Source: DATKMP01 sp035541775 (GTDB taxonomy: Bacteria > Bacteroidota > Ignavibacteria > UBA10030). From it: 13,041 nucleotides of DNA. The notes beneath the pieces are model-generated. The model saw nothing but the letters and a program-made list of their open reading frames with translations, was not told the origin of the DNA and made no database searches. The position numbers were made by a program, and so were the translations under genes. Position 1 is the first letter of the stretch. Every line of letters begins with the position of its first letter. This document shows, in pieces, positions 1-7,427 of the stretch. The stretch lies in contig DATKMP010000267.1 of NCBI GenBank assembly GCA_035541775.1, positions 1 to 13,041 of the forward strand. Direction: 5' to 3'.

Positions 1-466
1 GCGCTTTCGCAGCAAGTTCCACTGCATCGACAATTTTTACGTAACCAGTGCAGCGGCAAATATGATTGTTCAACGCATGTTTTATTTCATCTCGCGTCGG
101 CGTGGAATTTTTATCCAGCAGATGTTTTGCACGCATGACAATGCCCGGCGTACAATATCCGCACTGCGAACCTGCCGTGTACGTGAACGCTTTCGCAAAA
201 ATATCGCGCTCGCGTTCCGATAATCCTTCCAGCGTTATGACGTTTTTTCCAGCAGCATTTTTTGCAGGAACTACACAAGAAGAAACCGCCTTGCCATCAA
301 CAATAACTGTACAACATCCGCAAGAACCCTGCGGGGCGCAGCCGTTTTTGGGAGAAATCAATCCCGCCTGTTCACGAAGCACATCCATCAACGACATACC
401 GCTGTCGATGTCTGCCGTGAACGGCTTTCCATTCAAATTCAATTCGATTGTCTGCGCTAATTCCAT
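1..466 (-). CDS. Molybdenum hydroxylase, [2Fe-2S] N-terminal part (XdhD / Se-dependent xanthine dehydrogenase-like), runs off window
   Basis: This is the electron-transfer domain of a xanthine dehydrogenase-family enzyme; it passes electrons between a molybdopterin site and an acceptor. I translated 155 codons from an ATG at 466; the frame is still open at base 1. A plant-type [2Fe-2S] domain uses C43, C49, C52 and C64 (GCAPQGSCGCCTV), followed by the all-helical second cluster domain with C102, C105 (QCGYC) and C137, C139 (ICRCTGY). In most family members the first two cysteines are four residues apart; here they are five, a spacing I recall from Se-dependent xanthine dehydrogenases. It could be a separate small subunit (about 155-165 aa) or the N-terminus of a fused [2Fe-2S]-Mo protein; the edge hides which. 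The start is uncertain: the frame is open upstream, with GTG codons at 481 and 493, and no strong ribosome site is visible. It follows ygfK by 35 bases in the same operon. Confidence 0.9.
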   Translation of the reverse strand, partial: MELAQTIELNLNGKPFTADIDSGMSLMDVLREQAGLISPKNGCAPQGSCGCCTVIVDGKAVSSCVVPAKNAAGKNVITLEGLSERERDIFAKAFTYTAGSQCGYCTPGIVMRAKHLLDKNSTPTRDEIKHALNNHICRCTGYVKIVDAVELAAKA

Positions 467-501
467 TTTTATTTGCTTCACAGCATCTCTCACATCATTA
501 T

Positions 502-2460
502 TTAAATATTCATCGTAACAAAATGTACGCGGCTTGCGTTCAATATTCCTTTGAGCAATGCAGCCATCGCAAAGTAATATTGCATATCGGCGATCGCGTG
601 TGAAGACGGATCCAGCACCATTGCATTCACAACGCGATTGGAATTCCAATCGATGAACATGCGCATATCTGCATTTTCCCATGTTGCGGTTCGTTGTTCC
701 GAATCAAGTGAAAGTTCATATTCATCATCCTTGAATCGTCCCAGGAGCTTCGTCATTCCTTTTTCGGCTAACAATACAAAACCGCTTTGGGTTTTCCATG
801 TGTTATATGTTTCGCGCGATCCAAAAAATCTCGGCTTCACAATATACGGTCCGCCGTCTTCCGGACAAAACACATCGCAATTGCCGCATTCGTTGCAGGC
901 ATCGGCATAGTTTCCAATCTGATGCCGCTTCTCGATTGAATACACGCCGCCGGTAATTTCTTTCCATCCGATTTCAGTGATTTCAATATTCTTATAGTTG
1001 ACTCCAAATGGTTCCACTTCAAAAAAGAAATTCGCATCGTTGGGGCAAACCGGAATGCACTTGTCACAGCTTATGCAGTCCCATAGTTGTAAATGGCTGC
1101 CGATTTTCCGCGGCGCTTTTTGGTTGTTGGAAGAATGGTAGCGGGAATTTTCTCTGCTCCGCGCGGCTGCCGCGGACGTATTGTCGATGACCGCCGATTG
1201 AAAATTTTGCGTCTTCTCTTTCGAAGACAGTACAATATATTCATGAATCGATTTCGCACCCAGCAGCTTCATTCTCTTTTCAAGATTGATGAGATACTGC
1301 GGCAACCGTCCATATCCGCCCGGACGAAGAAGATCGGTACAAACAGTAATCGGAACAAGTCCAAGCGCAACGCAGTCCGAAAAATTATTGGCATCGACGC
1401 CGGCAGAAAATGAAACAGGAAATTCCGCGCCGAACACATTCCGCCATTCATGCACCAGCGCAAGATGCAGCACATGCAACGGCTGGCCGGAAAGATATTG
1501 CAATTGTTCTTTTAAGAATGTTCCCTTGTTCACCACTTCCAGCGTGTTGCCAAATTTTACGCCAACCGTTTTGCCGCGCTGTGCCGCGAATGATTGCAAT
1601 CGCTTCATCATTCCGACAGCATCATCAAAGTTGATATTGACGTTGTATGCATTCGGATTGACTTCGACATTGATATAGCCGAGTTTTTTATGCAGCAAAT
1701 ATTCCAATCGTTTTTTGCCCAGCATCGGCGGATTCATTTTCACGACAACGTGAAAGTTCATTTCGCCGATCAGGAATTCGCAGATACGCTCAATTTCGTT
1801 TGCCGGCGTTCCATGAAATGTTGACAGCGTGATGCTGTCGGAAATTTTTGTTGTGAAGGACAGATCCCGATAGTGTTTAAGCTCTTCTGGAATTTCTTTC
1901 CGCAGCCCTTCTATCAACACCGACGCATTTTGCATCGTGTTCAGCCATTGACGCATTCGAGGCGATTGGATTCCCGCTAAATCATATCCCACGCTGACAT
2001 CAATGACCGTGTCAAGATTCGCTCCTTGTGCAAAAACATTTTTTTCAACAAGCCAGCGTTTCAAAATTTCTACGATCATGCTTGCCTTGACATACTCGCG
2101 CGCTGATTCTTCAAGGCGAAGTTCCTGCGACCATTCCGTATTGTAGCCGATGGTGGCCATATCGATGCATGGCCGCGACAGCGATAACCGATCGTTAGCC
2201 TGCACTGTTTTTAATTCGATAATGCGCGCACCGGCAAGCCACGACAGTACAATATTTTGTGCAAGCTGTGTGTGCGGGCCTGCAGCGGGGCCGACGGGAT
2301 TTGCCGCCGGATGGCCGCACGATTTCACGGAGAGATCGACATCCGTCCTGGGGCAATAAAATTTTCGCACCGGCAAATCGAAGATCGAATCATTTTTCTC
2401 ATACTCGTAAAAACATCTCTTCAATAATTTTGAAAACGATATGGGAACAAGTTCAGCCAT
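502..2460 (-). CDS. ygfK: YgfK-like TIM-barrel / two-cluster ferredoxin protein lacking the GltD-like domain
   Basis: This resembles YgfK, the 'putative selenate reductase' subunit of Se-linked molybdenum hydroxylase clusters. Residues about 1-410 match the YgfK N-terminal DHODH-like barrel (NPVGPAAGPHTQLAQNIV at 54-71, IELKTVQ, NTEWSQE, TDLLRPGGY at 375-383). Residues about 420-455 are a Ser/Asn/Arg/Ala-rich linker. Two [4Fe-4S] motifs follow: C462, C465, C468, C472P and C522, C525, C528, C532P, then about 120 residues resembling the YgfK C-terminus. E. coli YgfK is about 1030 residues because a GltD-type FAD/NAD(P)H module of roughly 400 residues lies between barrel and ferredoxin; this 652-residue protein has no GxGxxG nucleotide-binding fold at all. 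The resulting order resembles PreA. The HGC motif I recall in the E. coli barrel reads HGT here (217). The ATG directly abuts the ssnA stop (TAA-ATG), implying coupled translation. Homology is strong; the function is unproven. Confidence 0.9.
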   Translation of the reverse strand: MAELVPISFSKLLKRCFYEYEKNDSIFDLPVRKFYCPRTDVDLSVKSCGHPAANPVGPAAGPHTQLAQNIVLSWLAGARIIELKTVQANDRLSLSRPCIDMATIGYNTEWSQELRLEESAREYVKASMIVEILKRWLVEKNVFAQGANLDTVIDVSVGYDLAGIQSPRMRQWLNTMQNASVLIEGLRKEIPEELKHYRDLSFTTKISDSITLSTFHGTPANEIERICEFLIGEMNFHVVVKMNPPMLGKKRLEYLLHKKLGYINVEVNPNAYNVNINFDDAVGMMKRLQSFAAQRGKTVGVKFGNTLEVVNKGTFLKEQLQYLSGQPLHVLHLALVHEWRNVFGAEFPVSFSAGVDANNFSDCVALGLVPITVCTDLLRPGGYGRLPQYLINLEKRMKLLGAKSIHEYIVLSSKEKTQNFQSAVIDNTSAAAARSRENSRYHSSNNQKAPRKIGSHLQLWDCISCDKCIPVCPNDANFFFEVEPFGVNYKNIEITEIGWKEITGGVYSIEKRHQIGNYADACNECGNCDVFCPEDGGPYIVKPRFFGSRETYNTWKTQSGFVLLAEKGMTKLLGRFKDDEYELSLDSEQRTATWENADMRMFIDWNSNRVVNAMVLDPSSHAIADMQYYFAMAALLKGILNASRVHFVTMNI

Positions 2461-3762
2461 TTATTTTTTTGCCATCTTCTTCCACAACTTTTGCGCAACG
2501 TTCCGCGCACGGAACATCACGGCTTCTTCGTCAACGCCGGGAAGCTGCCGGTTCCAGACAATCCACCTGCCATCCACCATAACACTTTCAACATGAGAAG
2601 AACGCATGCCAAATAAAAAATGTCCAAGAATGTTGTTGGCAACAAGCGGCGTTGGCGGCAGGTAATCCAGAACAATCAAGTCTGCAGCACTTCCTTTTTC
2701 CAGCGAGCCGAACTTTTGCGCAAACAGTTCGGATGCAATCGCATTTCCTGATTGAAGAAATTGAGGAATCGTTGAAAGCGTAGCTTTCGCATCGGATTCC
2801 GCATTGCGAAAATATCCGATCTTCGCTTGCTCGAACATATCCGATGGAAATCCATCAGTGCCGAGCGCGGTACGCGTGCCGAACAAATGCACCGGCGCAT
2901 ACCCGACGCCATTGTTCATATTCGATTCAGGATTGTGAACGATCCATGAATGGTGTTTTTGGATTTGCTGAATTTGATGTTTCGAAAGATGTACGCCGTG
3001 TGCAAGAATCGACTTCTTCGTCAGCAGTTGATAATGCGCAAGACGGCGAACGATATCTATCGTTCGATTCTTGTTTGCATCCTGAACATCCTCGATGCCT
3101 TCAGCCACATGAATGTGAATGCCGGAACTGTACGTCGTTACTAAATCGCCAAGTTGCACGAGCGTTTCATCTTCCAGCGTGAACGATGCATGCGCGCCGA
3201 TCAATCCTTTGAAATGCGGATGGTTAACATTTTCCGTCAGGAATCGTTCGTTCTCTTCCAATCCCATCATACAGCGTTTTGCGCCGCCGCGATTTGTCGT
3301 TTCATAACACAGCACACCACGCATCCCAACAACCGACATCGCTTCTTTAATTAGGTCAAGCGAGCCATGAATGAAATTCGGCGACGCGTGATGATCGATC
3401 AGCATCGTTGTTCCAAGTTTTGCCGATTCCATCGCACCGACCAGCGCGGAATAGTACACCGCTTCATCATCTAATGATTCATCTAATCGCCACCAGATTT
3501 TTTTCAGAATCTCCACAAAATTTTTTGGCGGCACAGACGGCGCAGGCATGCCGCGCGACAAACTGGAATACAAATGCGTGTGCGCGTTCACCAGTCCCGG
3601 CATCACTAATTTGCCGTTGAGATCGATCACCTCGTCGCCCGATTTCGGGTTGAGAAGTTTTCCCCGCTCAATAATCTTTCCGTCATCAATGCGCAAATCC
3701 ACCGATTCAACGAAAGGAGTAAAGACAGTAACTCCTGTAATATTTTTTAAAAGAAAACTCAT
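2461..3762 (-). CDS. ssnA: SsnA-type aminohydrolase (amidohydrolase superfamily)
   Basis: A 433-residue cytosolic metal-dependent hydrolase of the amidohydrolase fold, close to SsnA of Se-linked molybdenum hydroxylase clusters. Metal ligands are recognisable: HTH at 61-63, HIH at 216-218 (GIHIHVAE), H255 (LAHGVHL) and D303 (LGTDG). SsnA-specific stretches include IWWRLDESLD (89-98), DHHASP (123-128), HNPESNMNNGVGY (276-288) and the C-terminal PPTPL.ANNI.GH region. Its length matches the family (about 440). The reaction is not settled in the family; an aminohydrolase or guanine-deaminase-like step on a purine-derived compound is usually inferred. The ATG lies 5 bases after the preceding stop, with GGAG about 10 bases upstream; its TAA is followed immediately by the ygfK ATG. 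There is no sign of damage to the active site. Confidence 0.93.
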   Translation of the reverse strand: MSFLLKNITGVTVFTPFVESVDLRIDDGKIIERGKLLNPKSGDEVIDLNGKLVMPGLVNAHTHLYSSLSRGMPAPSVPPKNFVEILKKIWWRLDESLDDEAVYYSALVGAMESAKLGTTMLIDHHASPNFIHGSLDLIKEAMSVVGMRGVLCYETTNRGGAKRCMMGLEENERFLTENVNHPHFKGLIGAHASFTLEDETLVQLGDLVTTYSSGIHIHVAEGIEDVQDANKNRTIDIVRRLAHYQLLTKKSILAHGVHLSKHQIQQIQKHHSWIVHNPESNMNNGVGYAPVHLFGTRTALGTDGFPSDMFEQAKIGYFRNAESDAKATLSTIPQFLQSGNAIASELFAQKFGSLEKGSAADLIVLDYLPPTPLVANNILGHFLFGMRSSHVESVMVDGRWIVWNRQLPGVDEEAVMFRARNVAQKLWKKMAKK

Positions 3763-3767
3763 GAAAT

Positions 3768-5027
3768 TTATGCTCCGGTCGGTGGAAGAGAGGAAAGCGC
3801 TTCGGTCAGTGCCTGAAGAGTCGGCTGAATATTGATCGGCTGGCCGACCGCTTGTTTTGCGGATTGAATATCTTTCAGTCCGTTGCCGGTTACCACGGTT
3901 AACACCGATTCGTTGGGCTGGATAATTTTTTGTTCAACGGCTTTTTTAATTCCGGCAGCACCGGTAATGCCTGCAGGTTCGCCGAACACGCCGCCGAGCC
4001 GCGCCGTCATCCGCATTGCTTCTAGAATTTCTTCATCGCTCACGGCGATCATATCGCCGCTGGAATCTTTTATTTGCTGGATTGCCCTGCGCCAATTGCG
4101 CGGCGTTCCCACAGCAATGCTATCGGCAATCGTATCGGTGTCCGACGGCACAAGCTCTTTTCCCGATTTGAATGCTTCGAGCATCGGCTTTGCGCCTTCT
4201 GCTTGCACGCCAAGCAATCGCGGCACGCGTTCGATGATGCCGAGCCGCTTCATTTCCTGCAATCCCTTGCCGATGCCGCCGATCGTGCAGCCATCGCCCA
4301 CAGAAACAACAACCCAATCGGGAAGGTCGTGCGCGCATTGTTCTGCAATTTCCAATCCGGCGGTTTTCTTTCCTTCAACAAGAAACGGATTCGTTCCGCT
4401 GTTGCGATTGTACCAGCCGAATTTTTCACAAGCCTCGCGGCACAGATCGAACGCGTTTTCGTAAGTTCCCTGCACTTTAATTACGGTTGAGCCAAAAACT
4501 AATAATTGCGTTACTTTTGGTTCCGGTGCGCGTTGCGGCACAAAAATGTAACTCTTTAAACCGACCGCCGCGGAAAGTCCTGCAAGCGATGACGCTGCGT
4601 TGCCCGTGGAAGCGCACGCAATCGTATTGAAACCGAACTCCATCGCCTTCAGTACACCGATAGAGCTTGCGCGGTCTTTAAACGAATTGGTGGGATTGCG
4701 TCCGTCGTCTTTCAAAAATAATTTCCGCACACCCATTGCCTTCGCGAAGCGCGGAATATCGTACACCGGCGTCCAGCCAACATGCAAATGCGGCAGCGCG
4801 AGATCTGGAGAAACGGGCAGCAGTTCTATATACCGCCAGTGATTGAAGGAACGATGGGAAAATTGAGATTTGAACTCTGATGAGAGAATTGCATCATAGT
4901 CGTACTGCACATCTAAAATGCCTTCGATGCCGCACGTTGGGCAGGTGAAGACATTGCCGTAGTCATAGGATGAACCGCAGATCATGCACTTCAGGCCGCT
5001 GACGAATATAGGCGATGCAACTTTCAC
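3768..5027 (-). CDS. Threonine synthase-family PLP enzyme with N-terminal zinc ribbon
   Basis: A fold-type II PLP enzyme of the threonine synthase family, 420 residues from the GTG at 5027. The PLP lysine is K117 in GRNPTNSFKDRAS; the substrate/phosphate loops STGNAAS and VSVGDGCTIGGIGKG, and the C-terminal VVTGNGLKD, are intact. Two CxxC pairs near the N-terminus (C14, C17, C29, C32) form a likely zinc ribbon, as in archaeal-type ThrC. Start choice: the frame stays open up to a TTG at 5129 (453 residues), but the extra 34 residues look like translated AT-rich spacer and the TTG has no ribosome site; GTG 5027 places 12 residues before the first ribbon cysteine, as usual. It sits between moeA and ssnA rather than with hom/thrB, so it may not make threonine. 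In E. coli the related cluster carries a different fold-II PLP lyase, YgeX, so an elimination or replacement on an amino acid from purine breakdown is a possible alternative role. The roughly 117-base gap upstream (5028-5144) is AT-rich, without a clear terminator. Confidence 0.85.
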   Translation of the reverse strand: MKVASPIFVSGLKCMICGSSYDYGNVFTCPTCGIEGILDVQYDYDAILSSEFKSQFSHRSFNHWRYIELLPVSPDLALPHLHVGWTPVYDIPRFAKAMGVRKLFLKDDGRNPTNSFKDRASSIGVLKAMEFGFNTIACASTGNAASSLAGLSAAVGLKSYIFVPQRAPEPKVTQLLVFGSTVIKVQGTYENAFDLCREACEKFGWYNRNSGTNPFLVEGKKTAGLEIAEQCAHDLPDWVVVSVGDGCTIGGIGKGLQEMKRLGIIERVPRLLGVQAEGAKPMLEAFKSGKELVPSDTDTIADSIAVGTPRNWRRAIQQIKDSSGDMIAVSDEEILEAMRMTARLGGVFGEPAGITGAAGIKKAVEQKIIQPNESVLTVVTGNGLKDIQSAKQAVGQPINIQPTLQALTEALSSLPPTGA

Positions 5028-5144
5028 AGAACTTGCTTCAAATTTTAGTGGAGTGAATGTAAGAAGAATCTCTGAGAGTTCAAAATAGAAACCCTTTATT
5101 TTTTTTAATCGATTCTTCCATCGACACAAAATTTATTTTAAAAT

Positions 5145-6338
5145 TTAACTCCAACCATAAAACTCCACGCCGCTTCCCTTCGCAAGATCATCAAGGCCGG
5201 CGGGATGATGGGCGATGCCGTCCGCAAAGAGTGCGGCAGTAATATCGCCGGATGTGTGATACACGAGCGGTTCGATGCGCGTGGCTTGATCCGTTAAAAT
5301 TTTTGCGGGGAAGAATTCATCGTACGGAGTTTTCTTGGTGCGCGCATTGTTCATCGGAAGCACGAGCGGCTGCATCGCAGGAAGACCGAAACATGCTCGC
5401 AAATACGATTCCACAAACAATTTGCACGCAACCTGTACGGAATACGGATTGCCCGGAAGCGCGAACACCGTCAATCCATTTGCATGGCGGCCGAACCACA
5501 ACGGCTTGCCCGGTTTGATTTTTATTTTATGAAACACTTCCTGCACGCCGCATTGCTTCATCGCAGCAGGAACAAAATCTGCATCGCCTGCAGAAACTCC
5601 GCCGGAAGTGATAAGAATATCACACACCTGCACAGAGCGAATGGCATCCGCAAGAGCAGAGAGATCATCCTGAATAATTGTGCGCACTGCAGGACGTATG
5701 CCATACGCCTCCAGCATCGAAGCGACGGCATAGCTGTTGGAATCTCGTATCTGATGCGGCGCAACTTCTGCATCGACCGACTGAACTTCGTTGCCGATAG
5801 AAAGAATAGCAACGCTCGGCAGGCGCTGCACGTTAACCATGCGTGACCCGAGCGCTGCAAGCAAAGAAGAAACACCTGCTGTAATGCGCGTGCGTTCGGG
5901 AATTGCCTGCGCGCCGCGTGCAAGATCTTCGCCTTGTCTGGCAATCGCAAGTCCTGGTTTTATTTGTTCCGCATCGAAGACAACAGAGCCATTCTCTTCG
6001 CGCGCATCTTCTTTCTTGATGACGGCATCGGCGCTTAACGGAACCGGTGCGCCGGTCATAATTTTTATTGCTTCGCCGGAGTGCAGTTCGATGTGTTTAT
6101 CATCTCCTGCAAAGATCTCACCGACGATATGAAATTTTCGGATCTTCTTTTCTACAACGTCGTTTGCTTTAATTGCATAGCCGTCCATCGTCGCGCGGTG
6201 AAACGGCGGATAATCACGATCGGCAATAATATTTTCTGCAAGCACTCTGCCGAGCGCGCGTTCCAGCAAAACCGTTTCGCTTCCCCACGCTTTTGCGGAA
6301 GAAGTGATTGCTTGCAATGCTTCGCGAAAAGAAATCAT
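5145..6338 (-). CDS. moeA: Molybdopterin molybdenumtransferase MoeA
   Basis: Inserts molybdate into adenylylated molybdopterin, the last general step of molybdenum cofactor synthesis. The 397-residue length is normal for MoeA (about 400). Visible signatures are DRDYPPFHRATMDGYA (40-55), IKIMTGAPVP (91-100), the molybdopterin-binding-like domain with RDSNSY (198-203) and SGGVSAGDADFV (245-256), and KPGKPLWFG (275-283) with LPGNPYS (294-300). The last is PGNPVS in many homologues, a mild variation. I chose the ATG at 6338, one base after the moaCB stop (TAA-C-ATG); the frame also opens 12 codons earlier inside moaCB, but MISFREALQAI is the natural family N-terminus. Coupled translation with moaCB is likely. 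Confidence 0.96.
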   Translation of the reverse strand: MISFREALQAITSSAKAWGSETVLLERALGRVLAENIIADRDYPPFHRATMDGYAIKANDVVEKKIRKFHIVGEIFAGDDKHIELHSGEAIKIMTGAPVPLSADAVIKKEDAREENGSVVFDAEQIKPGLAIARQGEDLARGAQAIPERTRITAGVSSLLAALGSRMVNVQRLPSVAILSIGNEVQSVDAEVAPHQIRDSNSYAVASMLEAYGIRPAVRTIIQDDLSALADAIRSVQVCDILITSGGVSAGDADFVPAAMKQCGVQEVFHKIKIKPGKPLWFGRHANGLTVFALPGNPYSVQVACKLFVESYLRACFGLPAMQPLVLPMNNARTKKTPYDEFFPAKILTDQATRIEPLVYHTSGDITAALFADGIAHHPAGLDDLAKGSGVEFYGWS

Positions 6339-6339
6339 G

Positions 6340-7284
6340 TTAATGCCCGCCGCCAAGCAATATGGCACGCGCATGAAATACCGCGGGAAGAATGGCGTTT
6401 AAACATTCTCGAACGCCGTTGACGCTGCCCGGTAATGTTACAACCGTGGTTTGTTTTATCGTTCCTGCAATCGCGCGGCTCATCATCGCAAACGGCGTGC
6501 GTTGTTGGCCGTACGCACGCATCGCTTCCACCACACCGTCCGCTTCAGTATCTAACAACGGCTTGACGGCTTCCACCGTGCAGTCGTGCGGGCCAAAACC
6601 CGTTCCGCCGGTCGTAAAAATAAAATGTACATCCTTCTTCACCCACGCACGGATTTGTTTTTGGATCGCCGCTTTTTTGTCCGGCACAATTTTATAATCC
6701 ACAATCTTTGCTTGATATTGTTCTAATAATTGCTGAGCAAGTTTTCCCGATTCATCTTTACGCTTGCCCTGATGCGTGAAATCCGAACACACCAATACTG
6801 CACACGTTGGCGTTTCGGTAAAATATTTTTTATCGGATTTGCCGCCGGTCTTTTCTAACAAACGAATGCCGGAAATTTCTAAATGTGAATCGAGGGGTTT
6901 TAATGTATCGTACAAGGTCAATGCAACAATGGAAACACCGGTGAGCGCTTCCATTTCGATACCGGTTCGGTCAACACATTTCGCTTCGCCGGTGATGACA
7001 ATGCCGGAACGGAATGATTTTTCGGAAACGAATTGTTTGTAATTTTCTTTCGTGAGAAATTCAAAATCGAATTGGAACGAATCGATGCGCACCGGATGGC
7101 AATGTGGAATAAGGTTCGGCGTTTGTTTCGCACCGAGATACCCTGCGGCGCGCGCATATTCCAGCACATCGCCTTTCGGAATCTTTTTTTCACGTATCAA
7201 TTCAATTGTCGCCGCATCACAAAGCACAATCGCCTGCGCTTTTGCCGTTCGCAGCGTTGTGGATTTATTCGTAATGTCACGCAT
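6340..7284 (-). CDS. moaCB: Bifunctional MoaC-MoaB/MogA fusion, molybdenum cofactor biosynthesis
   Basis: Two molybdenum cofactor enzymes in one 314-residue chain. Residues 1 to about 155 are MoaC, which together with MoaA turns GTP into cyclic pyranopterin monophosphate: KGDVLEYARAAGYLGAKQT (37-55), LIPHCHP (58-64), TGIEMEALTGVS (107-118) and the catalytic-type D126 and K129 in LYDTLK. Residues about 158-314 are MoaB/MogA, which adenylylates molybdopterin: VCSDFT, TTGGTGFGPHDCTVEAV (224-240) and LPGSVNGVREC (284-294). The linker is only a few residues. The N-terminus begins almost at the conserved MoaC core, without the extension found in E. coli MoaC. MoaC/MoaB fusions are known in other bacteria, so this is uncommon but not new. 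ATG at 7284; the ribosome site is weak. It is separated from moaE by a 132-base gap holding repeats, and from moeA by one base. Confidence 0.95.
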   Translation of the reverse strand: MRDITNKSTTLRTAKAQAIVLCDAATIELIREKKIPKGDVLEYARAAGYLGAKQTPNLIPHCHPVRIDSFQFDFEFLTKENYKQFVSEKSFRSGIVITGEAKCVDRTGIEMEALTGVSIVALTLYDTLKPLDSHLEISGIRLLEKTGGKSDKKYFTETPTCAVLVCSDFTHQGKRKDESGKLAQQLLEQYQAKIVDYKIVPDKKAAIQKQIRAWVKKDVHFIFTTGGTGFGPHDCTVEAVKPLLDTEADGVVEAMRAYGQQRTPFAMMSRAIAGTIKQTTVVTLPGSVNGVRECLNAILPAVFHARAILLGGGH

Positions 7285-7320
7285 TAGGATTTTCTTTCAA
7301 CTGTTATTGGCATTTTATTT

Positions 7321-7367
7321 AACCGCAAAGGACGCAAAAAACTTTCGCAAAGACCGCAGGGAAAAAC
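7321..7367. repeat. Two imperfect 22-base units with CGCAAAG cores
   Basis: In the moaE-moaCB gap, GCAAAG-like words occur at 7325, 7334, 7347 and 7356 with spacing 9, 13, 9, giving two degenerate 22-base tandem units (7324-7345 and 7346-7367). I recall dispersed sequences of the type 'aaccgcaaaggacgcaaag' in many bacterial genomes, so this looks like a remnant of an interspersed repeat. Whether it repeats elsewhere in this genome cannot be seen here. It lies in what would be transcribed spacer of the operon. Confidence 0.6.
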
Positions 7368-7398
7368 ATCATTTGCATGGCCATCTCTTTATTCAATG

Positions 7399-7427
7399 AC
7401 TCACCTACTCATAGACTCAAAGACTTC
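7399..7427. repeat. Eight-base periodic ACTCA repeat overlapping the moaE 3' end
   Basis: The word ACTCA recurs exactly every 8 bases at 7399, 7407 and 7415, with a decayed fourth copy (ACTTC) at 7423. On the coding strand this is TGAGT every 8 bases. The third copy contains the moaE stop codon, so the last residues of MoaE are written in the repeat. It adjoins the CGCAAAG repeat, and together they fill most of the 7285-7416 gap. It is probably a microsatellite-like relic; no function is evident. Confidence 0.6.

Noticed and set aside
3883..4464. Plus-strand open frame of 193 codons opposite the PLP enzyme
   Set aside because: It is entirely antisense to a well-matched gene, has a composition typical of a mirror frame, and shows no domain or ribosome site. 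The same holds for the other long plus-strand frames, such as 66-518 and 7396-7848.
5108..5124. Small inverted repeat TCGAT...ATCGA between moeA and the PLP enzyme, considered as a terminator
   Set aside because: Only five base pairs, and on the transcribed strand it is followed by A-rich rather than T-rich sequence.
6339..6374. Upstream start of MoeA inside moaCB
   Set aside because: It would add 12 residues outside the family N-terminus and overlap moaCB by 35 bases; ATG 6338 gives a one-base junction.
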